7,944 bases of DNA, taken from the NCBI GenBank assembly GCA_002772205.1, contig PCRZ01000024.1, positions 2,467 through 10,410 of the forward strand, written 5' to 3'. Positions 1 to 4,866 of the stretch are shown here, piece after piece. The first letter of the stretch is position 1. Every line of letters begins with the position of its first letter. Source of the DNA: Candidatus Jorgensenbacteria bacterium CG23_combo_of_CG06-09_8_20_14_all_54_14 (GTDB taxonomy: Bacteria > Patescibacteriota > Minisyncoccia > UBA6257 > GWB1-50-10). Made by a program: the position numbers and the translations under genes. Under the pieces are notes generated by a model that was not told the DNA's origin, made no database searches, and worked only from the letters and a program-made list of their open reading frames with translations.

Positions 1-30
1 CCGCCTCCGCTTGGAACTACGGCGGACAGG
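1..30. repeat. GC-rich hairpin-type repeat at left edge
   Basis: CCGCC (1-5) can pair with GGCGG (21-25), and the block ends in GGACAGG. It lies just downstream of tRNA-Asp on the minus strand and could be a palindromic repeat or part of a weak terminator, but no T-run follows on the minus strand within the window. The CCGCC/GGCGG style recurs at 988-1004 and inside recG (about 6046-6120). The left edge of the window cuts it off. Confidence 0.35.
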
Positions 31-47
31 CGTGATTCTGCACAAAG

Positions 48-121
48 CGGACCCGACGGGATTTGAACCCGTGATCTTCTCCGTGACAAGGAGACGTGTT
101 TCCAGGCTACACTACGGGTCC
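48..121 (-). tRNA. tRNA-Asp (anticodon GTC)
   Basis: The minus strand folds into a complete cloverleaf. The acceptor is GGACCCG/CGGGTCC (121-115 with 55-49), followed by T8 A9 and a D stem GTGT/ACAC. The anticodon stem is TCTCC/GGAGA with loop TTGTCAC, which puts GTC at plus-strand 85-87. The T arm is ACGGG-TTCAAAT-CCCGT. Discriminator G73 is the Asp identity base. CCA is not encoded (CTT follows), so a CCA-adding enzyme is needed. The flanks continue the acceptor helix: 40-55 is the perfect reverse complement of 115-130. The gene is last in a minus-strand series after tRNA(CAT) and the NlpC/P60 gene and may be co-transcribed with them. Confidence 0.95.
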
Positions 122-178
122 GCTTTGTGCGGGACAGGCAGGGGGCATCTGCTGATGTATGTTAATGGAACGTGCGTG

Positions 179-240
179 CCCCGTGCCATCCGAGTTGTGC
201 GAGGATTGGTACGGGGTTAACCGGGCTACACCACGGCTGC
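179..240 (-). pseudogene. tRNA-like 5' half followed by a hairpin (possible tRNA remnant)
   Basis: Read on the minus strand from 240, the sequence looks like a tRNA 5' half: a seven-base acceptor-like GCAGCCG, then TG, then GTGTAGCCCGGTTAA, which resembles the D arm of the nearby tRNA-Asp (GTGTAGCCTGGAA). The D stem does not close, no complementary CGGCTGC is found downstream, and no T arm follows. Instead a hairpin lies at 179-216 (CCCCGT/ACGGGG outer stem, then a CCATCC stem with a bulge). The position just after the NlpC/P60 stop and before tRNA-Asp fits a decayed tRNA gene in a former tRNA cluster. A structured operon spacer is equally possible. Confidence 0.3.
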
Positions 241-256
241 AAGCGACTCCATCGTA

Positions 257-697
257 TCAATTCCGCTTGATTACCACAAGCGGCTTCAGTTTTTCTATCA
301 CCTCTTCCAAGATCTGCTCTTCCACCCGGCCTTCTTCAACCACACGGGGCTGCTCTTGGATTCGGCGGGAGGCCGCGTGTATTGTTTTCCTATCGCCGAC
401 ATAGAGAACAACATGCCCGATGCCTTGAGGAAATTGCGTGTTGTAAAACCCTCTCGTGCCGCGGAAAAAGAGAAGATCACCCGGCTCCATGTTTTTGGAG
501 TTAACTGCCTCGCCGCAGTCGGCCTGAAGGATAGTGCTTCGCGGCAACTCAATCCCAATCTGTCCGAAGAGGTATTGTGTGAATGACGAACAGTCAAAAT
601 AATCCGGCGCCTCTTCCGGCGTGGCGCCGTATTTGTAGGGGCGGCCAATGAGTCCTCGTGCGGTCGCGACAAGTTTTGTCTTTTGCGTTTCAGTCAT
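257..697 (-). CDS. NlpC/P60 family cell-wall peptidase
   Basis: The 146-residue protein is a stand-alone NlpC/P60 domain. Members of this papain-like family cleave peptide bonds in peptidoglycan stems, often gamma-D-Glu to diaminopimelate. The catalytic Cys is in FDCSSF (C36), the His in GIGHVVLYVGD (H95), and the third polar residue is probably H107 in TIHA. PGDLLFF (72-78) is the usual mid-domain strand. There is no signal peptide, membrane segment or SH3/LysM domain, so export would need another route, or it acts during lysis or recycling. The C-terminus (about 118-140) is Glu/Lys-rich. The start is fixed by an in-frame TAA inside the upstream tRNA and by the domain beginning at about residue 9. 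Its ATG lies one base after the tRNA's CCA, leaving no room for a free ribosome-binding site. No gene symbol is assigned. Confidence 0.9.
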   Translation of the reverse strand: MTETQKTKLVATARGLIGRPYKYGATPEEAPDYFDCSSFTQYLFGQIGIELPRSTILQADCGEAVNSKNMEPGDLLFFRGTRGFYNTQFPQGIGHVVLYVGDRKTIHAASRRIQEQPRVVEEGRVEEQILEEVIEKLKPLVVIKRN

Positions 698-698
698 C

Positions 699-773
699 TG
701 GTGGCTGGGGTGAGAATCGGACTCACAACCTGACGCTTATGAAACGTCTGCTCTACCATTGAGCTACCCAGCC
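699..773 (-). tRNA. tRNA with CAT anticodon (elongator Met, or Ile2), CCA encoded
   Basis: This is a full cloverleaf on the minus strand: acceptor GGCTGGG/CCCAGCC, T8 A9, D stem GCTC/GAGC with a GG-containing loop, and anticodon stem GACGT/GCGTC with loop TTCATAA (CAT at plus 739-741). The variable loop is AGGTT and the T arm is GTGAG-TCCGATT-CTCAC. A73 (702) is followed directly by CCA (701-699), so this is the only one of the four tRNAs here with an encoded CCA. The T loop has C at position 55, where pseudouridine is normally conserved. An elongator Met tRNA is the simplest reading. A lysidine-modified Ile2 tRNA cannot be excluded without genome context. It lacks the G-C-rich anticodon stem of initiators. 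Confidence 0.93.
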
Positions 774-785
774 GCAAACAGAAAT

Positions 786-814
786 AGGATAGCCCGTGGT
801 GTTTCAAACGGCAA
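786..814 (-). promoter_or_regulatory. Promoter-like sequence for minus-strand tRNA(CAT)
   Basis: On the minus strand there is TTGCCG (814-809), a 17-base spacer, then TATCCT (791-786). Transcription would start near 779, about six bases before the tRNA 5' end at 773. It would drive the tRNA, the NlpC/P60 gene and possibly tRNA-Asp. Motif match only. Confidence 0.45.
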
Positions 815-818
815 GTTA

Positions 819-848
819 TTGCTTTGAGTAAAATGCAGGTGGTATACT
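819..848 (+). promoter_or_regulatory. Promoter-like sequence for plus-strand tRNA(CAT) and pheS
   Basis: TTGCTT (819-824) and TATACT (843-848) are 18 bases apart. The start site would fall at about 854-856, essentially at the tRNA 5' end, so the tRNA would have almost no leader. No separate promoter was recognised between the tRNA and pheS, so pheS may be read from here. It is divergent with the promoter at 786-814. Confidence 0.45.
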
Positions 849-853
849 GATTT

Positions 854-926
854 TGCGGGGTAGTGTAACGGCTGCACGTGAGGCCCATAACCTCAAGGCT
901 AGCGGGTTCGACTCCCGCCCCCGCAA
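854..926 (+). tRNA. Divergent tRNA with CAT anticodon (Met or Ile2), C33
   Basis: The acceptor is TGCGGGG/CCCCGCA (854-860 with 919-925), then T8 A9. The D stem is GTGT/GCAC, with GG in the loop. The anticodon stem is TGAGG/CCTCA with loop CCCATAA, giving anticodon CAT at 886-888. The T arm is GCGGG-TTCGACT-CCCGC and A73 is at 926. CCA is not encoded (CAC follows). Oddities are C rather than U at position 33, a six-base variable region, and a U1-A72 pair. It is not a standard bacterial initiator: it lacks three G-C pairs in the anticodon stem and the C1/A72 mismatch. An unusual elongator Met, an Ile2 tRNA or a divergent initiator all remain possible. It lies 100 bp upstream of pheS on the same strand. 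Confidence 0.85.
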
Positions 927-987
927 CACGAATTTCGTTCAAATTTTCAAATTGAAAATGCAGAAAATTTGAGCAGGAAATTCAGTA

Positions 988-1004
988 TCCCGCCAGCGGC
1001 GGGA
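988..1004. repeat. Small GC hairpin ahead of pheS
   Basis: TCCCGCC (988-994), AGC loop, GGCGGGA (998-1004): a perfect 7-bp stem in an AT-rich stretch, ending 22 bases before the pheS ATG. The T-run at 1015-1020 is eleven bases away, so it is a poor intrinsic terminator. It may be a palindromic repeat or act on pheS mRNA. The flank at 928-970 is AT-rich with degenerate GAATTTC/TTCAAAT words similar to the heptamers inside pheS. Confidence 0.55.
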
Positions 1005-1026
1005 CAATAACGAAATTTTTTGAAAC

Positions 1027-2109
1027 ATGAGGGACATCGGAAAATTGAAGGAGGAAGCCATCCGAGCACTACGGGGAGCGGCCGACGCCGAAGCGCTTGA
1101 GGGAGTCCGGGTGAAATATCTGGGACGGAAAGGCGAGCTCACGGGGCTCCTCCGGGCTCTCAAAGACCTGCCCGTCGCCGAGCGGAAGCGAATCGGTCCC
1201 GCGGCGAATGTGCTGCGGCGCGAGCTTGAATCTCTCGTAGACAGCAAGAAGGCGGAACTGGGGGGCAATGAGGGAAACAGAGTTCATCTTGACGTGACGA
1301 AGCCGGGAGAGAAGCTCCGCCGCGGCCACCTCCATCCCTTGACCAGGATTGACAAGGATATCCGCGACATTTTCCGCTCCATGAATTTCTCCGTGGTGGA
1401 AGGTCCGGAGGTGGAAACGGCTTATTACAATTTTGACGCGCTGAACATTCCACCCGACCATCCCGCACGGGATATGTGGGATACACTTTGGTTGCAGAGC
1501 AACCAAAAAAATTCGAAATTCGAAATTCGAAATTCGAAATTTCTCAACAAAAGCCAGCAGCTTTTGTTGAGGACCCACACCTCCCCGGTACAGGTGCGCT
1601 ATATGGAAACGCACGAGCCGCCGTTCCAGATCGTGGTGCCGGGCCGCGTGTTCCGCTACGAGGCGACCGACGCGTCTCACGAAATCAACTTCTACCAGCT
1701 GGAGGGGCTCATGGTGGGTGAGGACGTCTCGCTCGCCAATTTCAAGTTCGTGGTGGAGGAGTTTTTCCGGAAGCTCTTCGGGAAGGGTCTGGAGTTCCGC
1801 TTCCGGCCCGGCTACTTCCCGTTCGTGGAACCGGGGCTTGAGGTGGATATTAAATTGACTCGCGACCAACGACAAACAACGAACGACAGTCGTCAGTCGT
1901 CAGTCGTCAGTCGTCAGTCGGACTGGCTTGAGGTGATGGGGGCGGGGATGGTCCACCGGAACGTGTTTGACGCGGTGCACTACAACCCCGACGCGGTCCA
2001 TGGATTCGCCTTCGGGATGGGCATTGACCGGCTCGCCATGATCAAATACAAGGTTCCCGACATCCGCCTGTTCTACAACGGTGACCTTAGGTTCATCAGA
2101 CAGTTCTAA
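1027..2109 (+). CDS. pheS: Phenylalanine--tRNA ligase alpha subunit
   Basis: This is the catalytic subunit of the (alpha-beta)2 class IIc synthetase, which charges tRNA-Phe using ATP in the cytoplasm. The N-terminal coiled-coil arm (1 to about 90) has the family signature VRVKYLGRKGELT. The catalytic core starts at GHLHP (100-104). Motif 1 spans to about 150, motif 2 is at about 206-226 with FRYEATDASH (209-218) and motif 3 is at 326-341 (GFAFGMGIDRLAM). The 360 residues exceed the roughly 330-350 usual for the family because of two in-frame insertions made of 7-bp tandem repeats: residues about 160-174 (NSKFEIRNSKF, before LLRTHTSPVQ) and about 279-299 (before WLEVMGAGMVH). Both fall where the family has short loops, so activity is probably kept. 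ATG 1027 matches the family N-terminus. No Shine-Dalgarno sequence is visible. It is followed by a small ORF and then pheT. Confidence 0.97.
   Translation: MRDIGKLKEEAIRALRGAADAEALEGVRVKYLGRKGELTGLLRALKDLPVAERKRIGPAANVLRRELESLVDSKKAELGGNEGNRVHLDVTKPGEKLRRGHLHPLTRIDKDIRDIFRSMNFSVVEGPEVETAYYNFDALNIPPDHPARDMWDTLWLQSNQKNSKFEIRNSKFLNKSQQLLLRTHTSPVQVRYMETHEPPFQIVVPGRVFRYEATDASHEINFYQLEGLMVGEDVSLANFKFVVEEFFRKLFGKGLEFRFRPGYFPFVEPGLEVDIKLTRDQRQTTNDSRQSSVVSRQSDWLEVMGAGMVHRNVFDAVHYNPDAVHGFAFGMGIDRLAMIKYKVPDIRLFYNGDLRFIRQF
1511..1542 (+). repeat. ATTCGAA heptamer array inside pheS
   Basis: Four perfect tandem copies of ATTCGAA (1511, 1518, 1525, 1532) plus a partial ATTT. A 7-bp unit shifts reading frame at each copy, giving a seven-residue pattern in protein (NSKFEIR NSKF). 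It is read in frame between motif 1 and motif 2 of PheS. Confidence 0.95.
1863..1921 (+). repeat. Heptamer array (GACCAAC-type then GTCAGTC) inside pheS
   Basis: A 7-bp period runs throughout. Variant units GACCAAC, GACAAAC, AACGAAC and GACAGTC come first, followed by four GTCAGTC units to about 1919. The encoded stretch is polar (TRDQRQTTND...) and interrupts the strand leading to WLEVMGAGMVH. The units GACCAAC and AACGAAC occur again in recG at 5501-5531 on its coding strand. Confidence 0.95.
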
Positions 2110-2113
2110 GATT

Positions 2114-2476
2114 ATGGAACAGCTGGATAAAAAAATTGAGAATTTGGAGGATAGAATGACAAGTTTCAGAAATGAAATAAAGGAAATCATGAGAGAAGAA
2201 AGAGAAACTAAGAAAACCGCCTACTTCTCCTCTTTTCCTGAATCCGAGTTGAAGGTTGACGATTTATCGATTGAGGACATGGAAATTTGGGAGAAGGTAA
2301 AGGATGGAACCATTTCCCAAGAAGATTTCCATAGTTATCAGGAGAAAACGGTCGGTTTCGGAGAAAATATGGGGATTGGTGCTTCGCCAAGCCAAAAAGA
2401 TTTTTTCGCCTTTATCACTAATAAGGCCACCCCGATTCTTCGACGAGGAATGGGAAGAGGCAACCTGAAAACATGA
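2114..2476 (+). CDS. Hypothetical coiled-coil protein between pheS and pheT
   Basis: This 120-residue protein is not recognised. Residues 3-32 form a short coiled coil with strict heptad spacing of L4, I8, L11, M15, F18, I22 and I25 and many charged residues. The middle is acidic (ELKVDDLSIEDMEIWEKV). The C-terminus is glycine/arginine-rich and basic (RRGMGRGNLK). There is no signal peptide or membrane segment. ATG 2114 is chosen because it lies five bases after the pheS stop and opens directly into the coiled coil. A GTG at 2081 would overlap pheS and add 11 unlikely residues. The ORF is clearly richer in A/T and AGA/GAA codons than its neighbours, suggesting a separate origin. It sits where pheS normally adjoins pheT, and an inverted repeat arm begins right after its stop. 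Translation may be coupled to pheS. Confidence 0.7.
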   Translation: MEQLDKKIENLEDRMTSFRNEIKEIMREERETKKTAYFSSFPESELKVDDLSIEDMEIWEKVKDGTISQEDFHSYQEKTVGFGENMGIGASPSQKDFFAFITNKATPILRRGMGRGNLKT

Positions 2477-2605
2477 ATCCCGTTAGAGATAGGTTGCCGC
2501 GGGCAACCGTAAAAACAGCTGCTTTTTCACTATCAATCGATTTTTTCACCTTCTTGACTATTAATAAGTCGCATAATCAATAACTTTAGTTATCTCTAAC
2601 GGGAT
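2477..2605. repeat. 15-bp inverted repeat pair with CCCGTTAGA core, spanning the pheT start
   Basis: The left arm ATCCCGTTAGAGATA (2477-2491) starts one base after the upstream stop codon. The right arm TATCTCTAACGGGAT (2591-2605) is its perfect reverse complement and includes the first two bases of the pheT ATG (2604-2606). The 99-bp spacer is AT-rich. It opens with a perfect hairpin GGTTGCC-GCG-GGCAACC (2492-2508) and then a near-palindrome around CAGCTG. In a read-through transcript the arms would pair and bury the pheT start. The CCCGTTAGA core also ends the inverted repeat ahead of recG (7211-7320). Confidence 0.9.
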
Positions 2606-4595
2606 GAAATTTTCCTACTCGCTCATAAAAACGATGGTGCCGAAGCTCCCCGCCAAGACGCGGTGCGTGGATGCGCTCACCATGCACGCCTTTGAGGCGG
2701 AGGACGGTTCGATGGACGCCTTTGAGGCAGCGCCCCCGCCGAACCGCTACTCCGATGCGGCATCCCACGTGGGAATCGCCCGCGAGCTTGCGGCTATTTT
2801 CAATCTCCCGCTCAAGGCGCCGGCGGGGATGCCCTTGCCTAAGGAAAGGAATGGGGGCGCGCATTTTGCCGTGCGTGTGGAAGATCCCGGACGGTGCCCG
2901 CGCTACACCGCCCGCTACTTTGAGGGGATAAAGGTGAAGCCGTCCCCGGCGTGGATGCAGCAGGCGCTCATCTCCTGCGGTCTCCGCCCCATCGTGAACG
3001 TGGTGGATATCATGAACTTCGTGATGCTGGAGATGGGGCAGCCGCTCCACGCATTTGATTACGACAAACTGTCGGGGAGCGCGCCAAAGCGCATTTTCAT
3101 CAGGCGCGCGAAGCGGGGCGAACCCCTTGTCACCATTGACGGCGGCCGGTATGAGCTTGATCCGGAGATGCTTGTCATCGCGGATGAGCGCGGGCCGCTT
3201 GCCCTCGCTGGGGTGAAGGGCGGTAAGGACTCGGAGGTGGACGGGAAGACAGCGCGCCTCATCGTGGAGGCGGCGAATTTTGAGAACACCGGCATCTACC
3301 GCACATCAAAACGGCTGAATTTAGCGACAGATGCCTCCACGCGTTTCTCGCATGCCATTGCTCCCGCGCTCGCCGAAGCGGGGATGGTGCGTGCGGCCGA
3401 ACTCCTCGTCGCGCTTGCGGGTGCGCGCCCCGGCGAATGTTTTGACTCGCAAAGGAAAGCACCGCCGCGGCGGCTGCTCAAGTTCGACATCGCACAATTT
3501 AGCCGGCTCATCGGGACCGCCGTTACGCGCGAGAGGGCTGCGGAACTGCTCCGCCGCCTCGGATTTCAGGAAACAAAAAGAGATGTGTGGGAGGTGCCGC
3601 CATTCCGCATGGACATCGCCACACACGAGGATCTCGCCGAGGAAGTGGTGCGGCTCATGGGTTTGAACGCGCTCCGCGCGGCGCCGCCGCGGGTGGTGCT
3701 TGGTGTGGCGGAGGAGGACGAGATGATTCGCGAGAAGGAACGGGTGCGGCGGGTGCTCTCTGGGCTGGGTGTGGATGAGGTGTATCTCCACAGCATGATT
3801 TCCCGGGAGGAAGCGGGAGGCGCGGTGGACAGCGCCGTACAGATTGAAAACCCCCCCAGCAGCGAGTTTGCGTACCTGCGCCCCTCGCTCCTCCCTGGCC
3901 TTCGCCGAAGCGCAGGCGAGAACCTTAAATATTTCAGCCACCTTCGTCTTTTTGAGATAGGGAAAGTGTTCGGGCGCGATCGGAAAGGGAAAATAGTTGA
4001 GGAGACAAAACTCGGCATTGTGGTGGCTGGGCAGGAACGTGATGTGTTTTTTACCCTCAAGGGGATCATCACGTCGGCGTGCAAAGGCATGGGGCTCGTA
4101 GATTTTCGGATGGTCCCTCTAAAAAAACTGCCTCCGGCGCCTGGGTACAGTTCAACGGTTCTCCAAGCGCTCTCTCTTGAGAGCGATGGAAAGGAAATAG
4201 GATTTTTAGGGCTAGACCCAAAACCGTTTAAGCAGGGGCACGCCGCAGTCGCGGAGATTGATTTTGGCGCATTGGTTGAGCTGGCGGAAGGTGAGGCCGA
4301 ATACAGGCCGCTCTCGCGCTACCCGTCGGTCATGCGCGATGTCTCGGTAGTCGTAGGAGTTGATGCGAAGGTGGGCGACATGATGCAGGAAATGCAGCTT
4401 GCGAACCAAAAGCTCATCTGCGACGTGGATCTGATTGACGAGTACACCAAACCCTTGTGGAAGGAGAAGCAGGGGCTCACGTTCCGCATCGTGTTCCAGG
4501 CGGATGACCGCACGCTCTCCACGGCGGAGGTGGATGCGGAGATGAAGAAAATTGTTGCGTTGCTCAAGCGGAAGTTTAGCATCTCCGTTCGCTGA
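2604..4595 (+). CDS. pheT: Phenylalanine--tRNA ligase beta subunit (short form)
   Basis: This is the beta subunit that completes PheRS. It carries the editing (B3/B4) and tRNA-anticodon-contacting modules and partners the upstream alpha subunit. At 663 residues it is much shorter than the roughly 800 of E. coli, because the N-terminal tRNA-binding OB domain (about 40-150 in long forms) is absent. After MKFSYSLIKTMVP the chain passes straight to the B1 remainder (PPPNRYSDAASHVGIARE). B3/B4 follows, with GLRPIVNVVDIMNFVMLEMGQPLHAFD and later ANFENTGIYRTSKRLNLATDASTRF. B5 is near RRLLKFDIAQFSRLIG to EEVVRLMG, then a catalytic-like domain (LRPSLLPGL, RLFEIGKVF). A C-terminal FDX-ACB domain starts at YRPLSRYPSVMRDVS. 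The ATG lies at the end of an inverted repeat arm. No clear Shine-Dalgarno sequence is seen, and GGG alone precedes the ATG. Confidence 0.97.
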   Translation: MKFSYSLIKTMVPKLPAKTRCVDALTMHAFEAEDGSMDAFEAAPPPNRYSDAASHVGIARELAAIFNLPLKAPAGMPLPKERNGGAHFAVRVEDPGRCPRYTARYFEGIKVKPSPAWMQQALISCGLRPIVNVVDIMNFVMLEMGQPLHAFDYDKLSGSAPKRIFIRRAKRGEPLVTIDGGRYELDPEMLVIADERGPLALAGVKGGKDSEVDGKTARLIVEAANFENTGIYRTSKRLNLATDASTRFSHAIAPALAEAGMVRAAELLVALAGARPGECFDSQRKAPPRRLLKFDIAQFSRLIGTAVTRERAAELLRRLGFQETKRDVWEVPPFRMDIATHEDLAEEVVRLMGLNALRAAPPRVVLGVAEEDEMIREKERVRRVLSGLGVDEVYLHSMISREEAGGAVDSAVQIENPPSSEFAYLRPSLLPGLRRSAGENLKYFSHLRLFEIGKVFGRDRKGKIVEETKLGIVVAGQERDVFFTLKGIITSACKGMGLVDFRMVPLKKLPPAPGYSSTVLQALSLESDGKEIGFLGLDPKPFKQGHAAVAEIDFGALVELAEGEAEYRPLSRYPSVMRDVSVVVGVDAKVGDMMQEMQLANQKLICDVDLIDEYTKPLWKEKQGLTFRIVFQADDRTLSTAEVDAEMKKIVALLKRKFSISVR

Positions 4596-4680
4596 AGCGT
4601 GAAGCGCTGAAGTCCGTAGAGTAGTCTCAAGTCCGTAGAATAATCTCATTAGAGAATAATCTCATTAGAATAATCTCATT
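4593..4680. repeat. Degenerate tandem repeats after pheT
   Basis: Units share AGTCCGTAGA (4611-4620 and 4630-4639) and AGAATAATCTCATT-like ends (around 4637-4650, 4653-4666 and 4667-4680), giving a shrinking series of about 19, 21, 16 and 14 bp. GCTGAAGC words (from 4591 and 4606) precede them. The array begins at the pheT stop. It looks like slippage or recombination-derived sequence and has no coding content. Confidence 0.7.
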
Positions 4681-4724
4681 TTCCCCAGTTACAAAGCCAT
4701 GGCGTAATAACTGGGGAAAACCGC
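4680..4724. repeat. 45-bp palindromic repeat, copy 1
   Basis: Identical over 45 bp to 4783-4827 and in the same orientation. The arms TTTCCCCAGTTA (4680-4691) and TAACTGGGGAAA (4708-4719) form a 12-13 bp stem around the internal palindrome GCCATGGC. The style is that of REP- or MITE-type elements. Confidence 0.92.
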
Positions 4725-4752
4725 AAAAAAAACCACGCCGGTGAGGGCGTGG
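4725..4752 (-). terminator. Intrinsic terminator of recG
   Basis: On the minus strand there is a perfect 7-bp stem CCACGCC/GGCGTGG (4752-4746 with 4739-4733) with a six-base loop, followed directly by eight T (4732-4725). This is a textbook rho-independent terminator about 115 bp past the recG stop. The hairpin could also slow plus-strand transcription from pheT, but only the T-rich CATTTTATTTCC follows on that side. Confidence 0.88.
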
Positions 4753-4782
4753 CAGTTCATTTTATTTCCTTTCATTTTCTTA

Positions 4783-4827
4783 TTTCCCCAGTTACAAAGC
4801 CATGGCGTAATAACTGGGGAAAACCGC
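4783..4827. repeat. 45-bp palindromic repeat, copy 2
   Basis: Exact second copy of 4680-4724, lying between the recG stop and its terminator. It would be transcribed as a hairpin in the recG 3' untranslated region. The spacing between copies is 103 bp, and the terminator lies between them. Confidence 0.92.
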
Positions 4828-4866
4828 GAAAACTTTTAAGAGGTCTTTATTGCTCCCAGCGTATTA

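Noticed and set aside
159..404. Small plus-strand open frames over the tRNA-Asp and nlpC region
   Set aside because: They run antisense to tRNA-like sequence and the NlpC/P60 gene, with no start signals or recognisable content.
988..1020. Intrinsic terminator between tRNA and pheS
   Set aside because: The T-run lies eleven bases after the hairpin, too far for rho-independent termination.
927..1026. T-box or Phe-leader attenuator ahead of pheS
   Set aside because: The 100 bp between the tRNA and pheS contain no T-box motif, no Phe-rich leader peptide and no terminator. Only a short GC hairpin and AT-rich words were seen.
1511..1542. Heptamer arrays as frameshifted or broken pheS
   Set aside because: The frame is continuous through both arrays and motifs 1, 2 and 3 all lie in the same frame, so pheS is expanded rather than disrupted.
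1069..1875. Long minus-strand open frame of 268 codons opposite pheS
   Set aside because: It is a shadow of the GC-rich pheS coding frame, has no recognisable domain and would fully overlap a clear synthetase gene.
2554..2582. Internal promoter for pheT (TTGACT at 2554-2559)
   Set aside because: The only good -10-like word, CATAAT (2572-2577), is 12 bases away, and at 17 bases there is only TCAATA. Too weak to list.
4680..4827. Possible two-repeat CRISPR remnant
   Set aside because: The two 45-bp repeats enclose a 58-bp gap that is a recG terminator, not a spacer. No cas genes or further units are present, and the repeat is a long palindrome.
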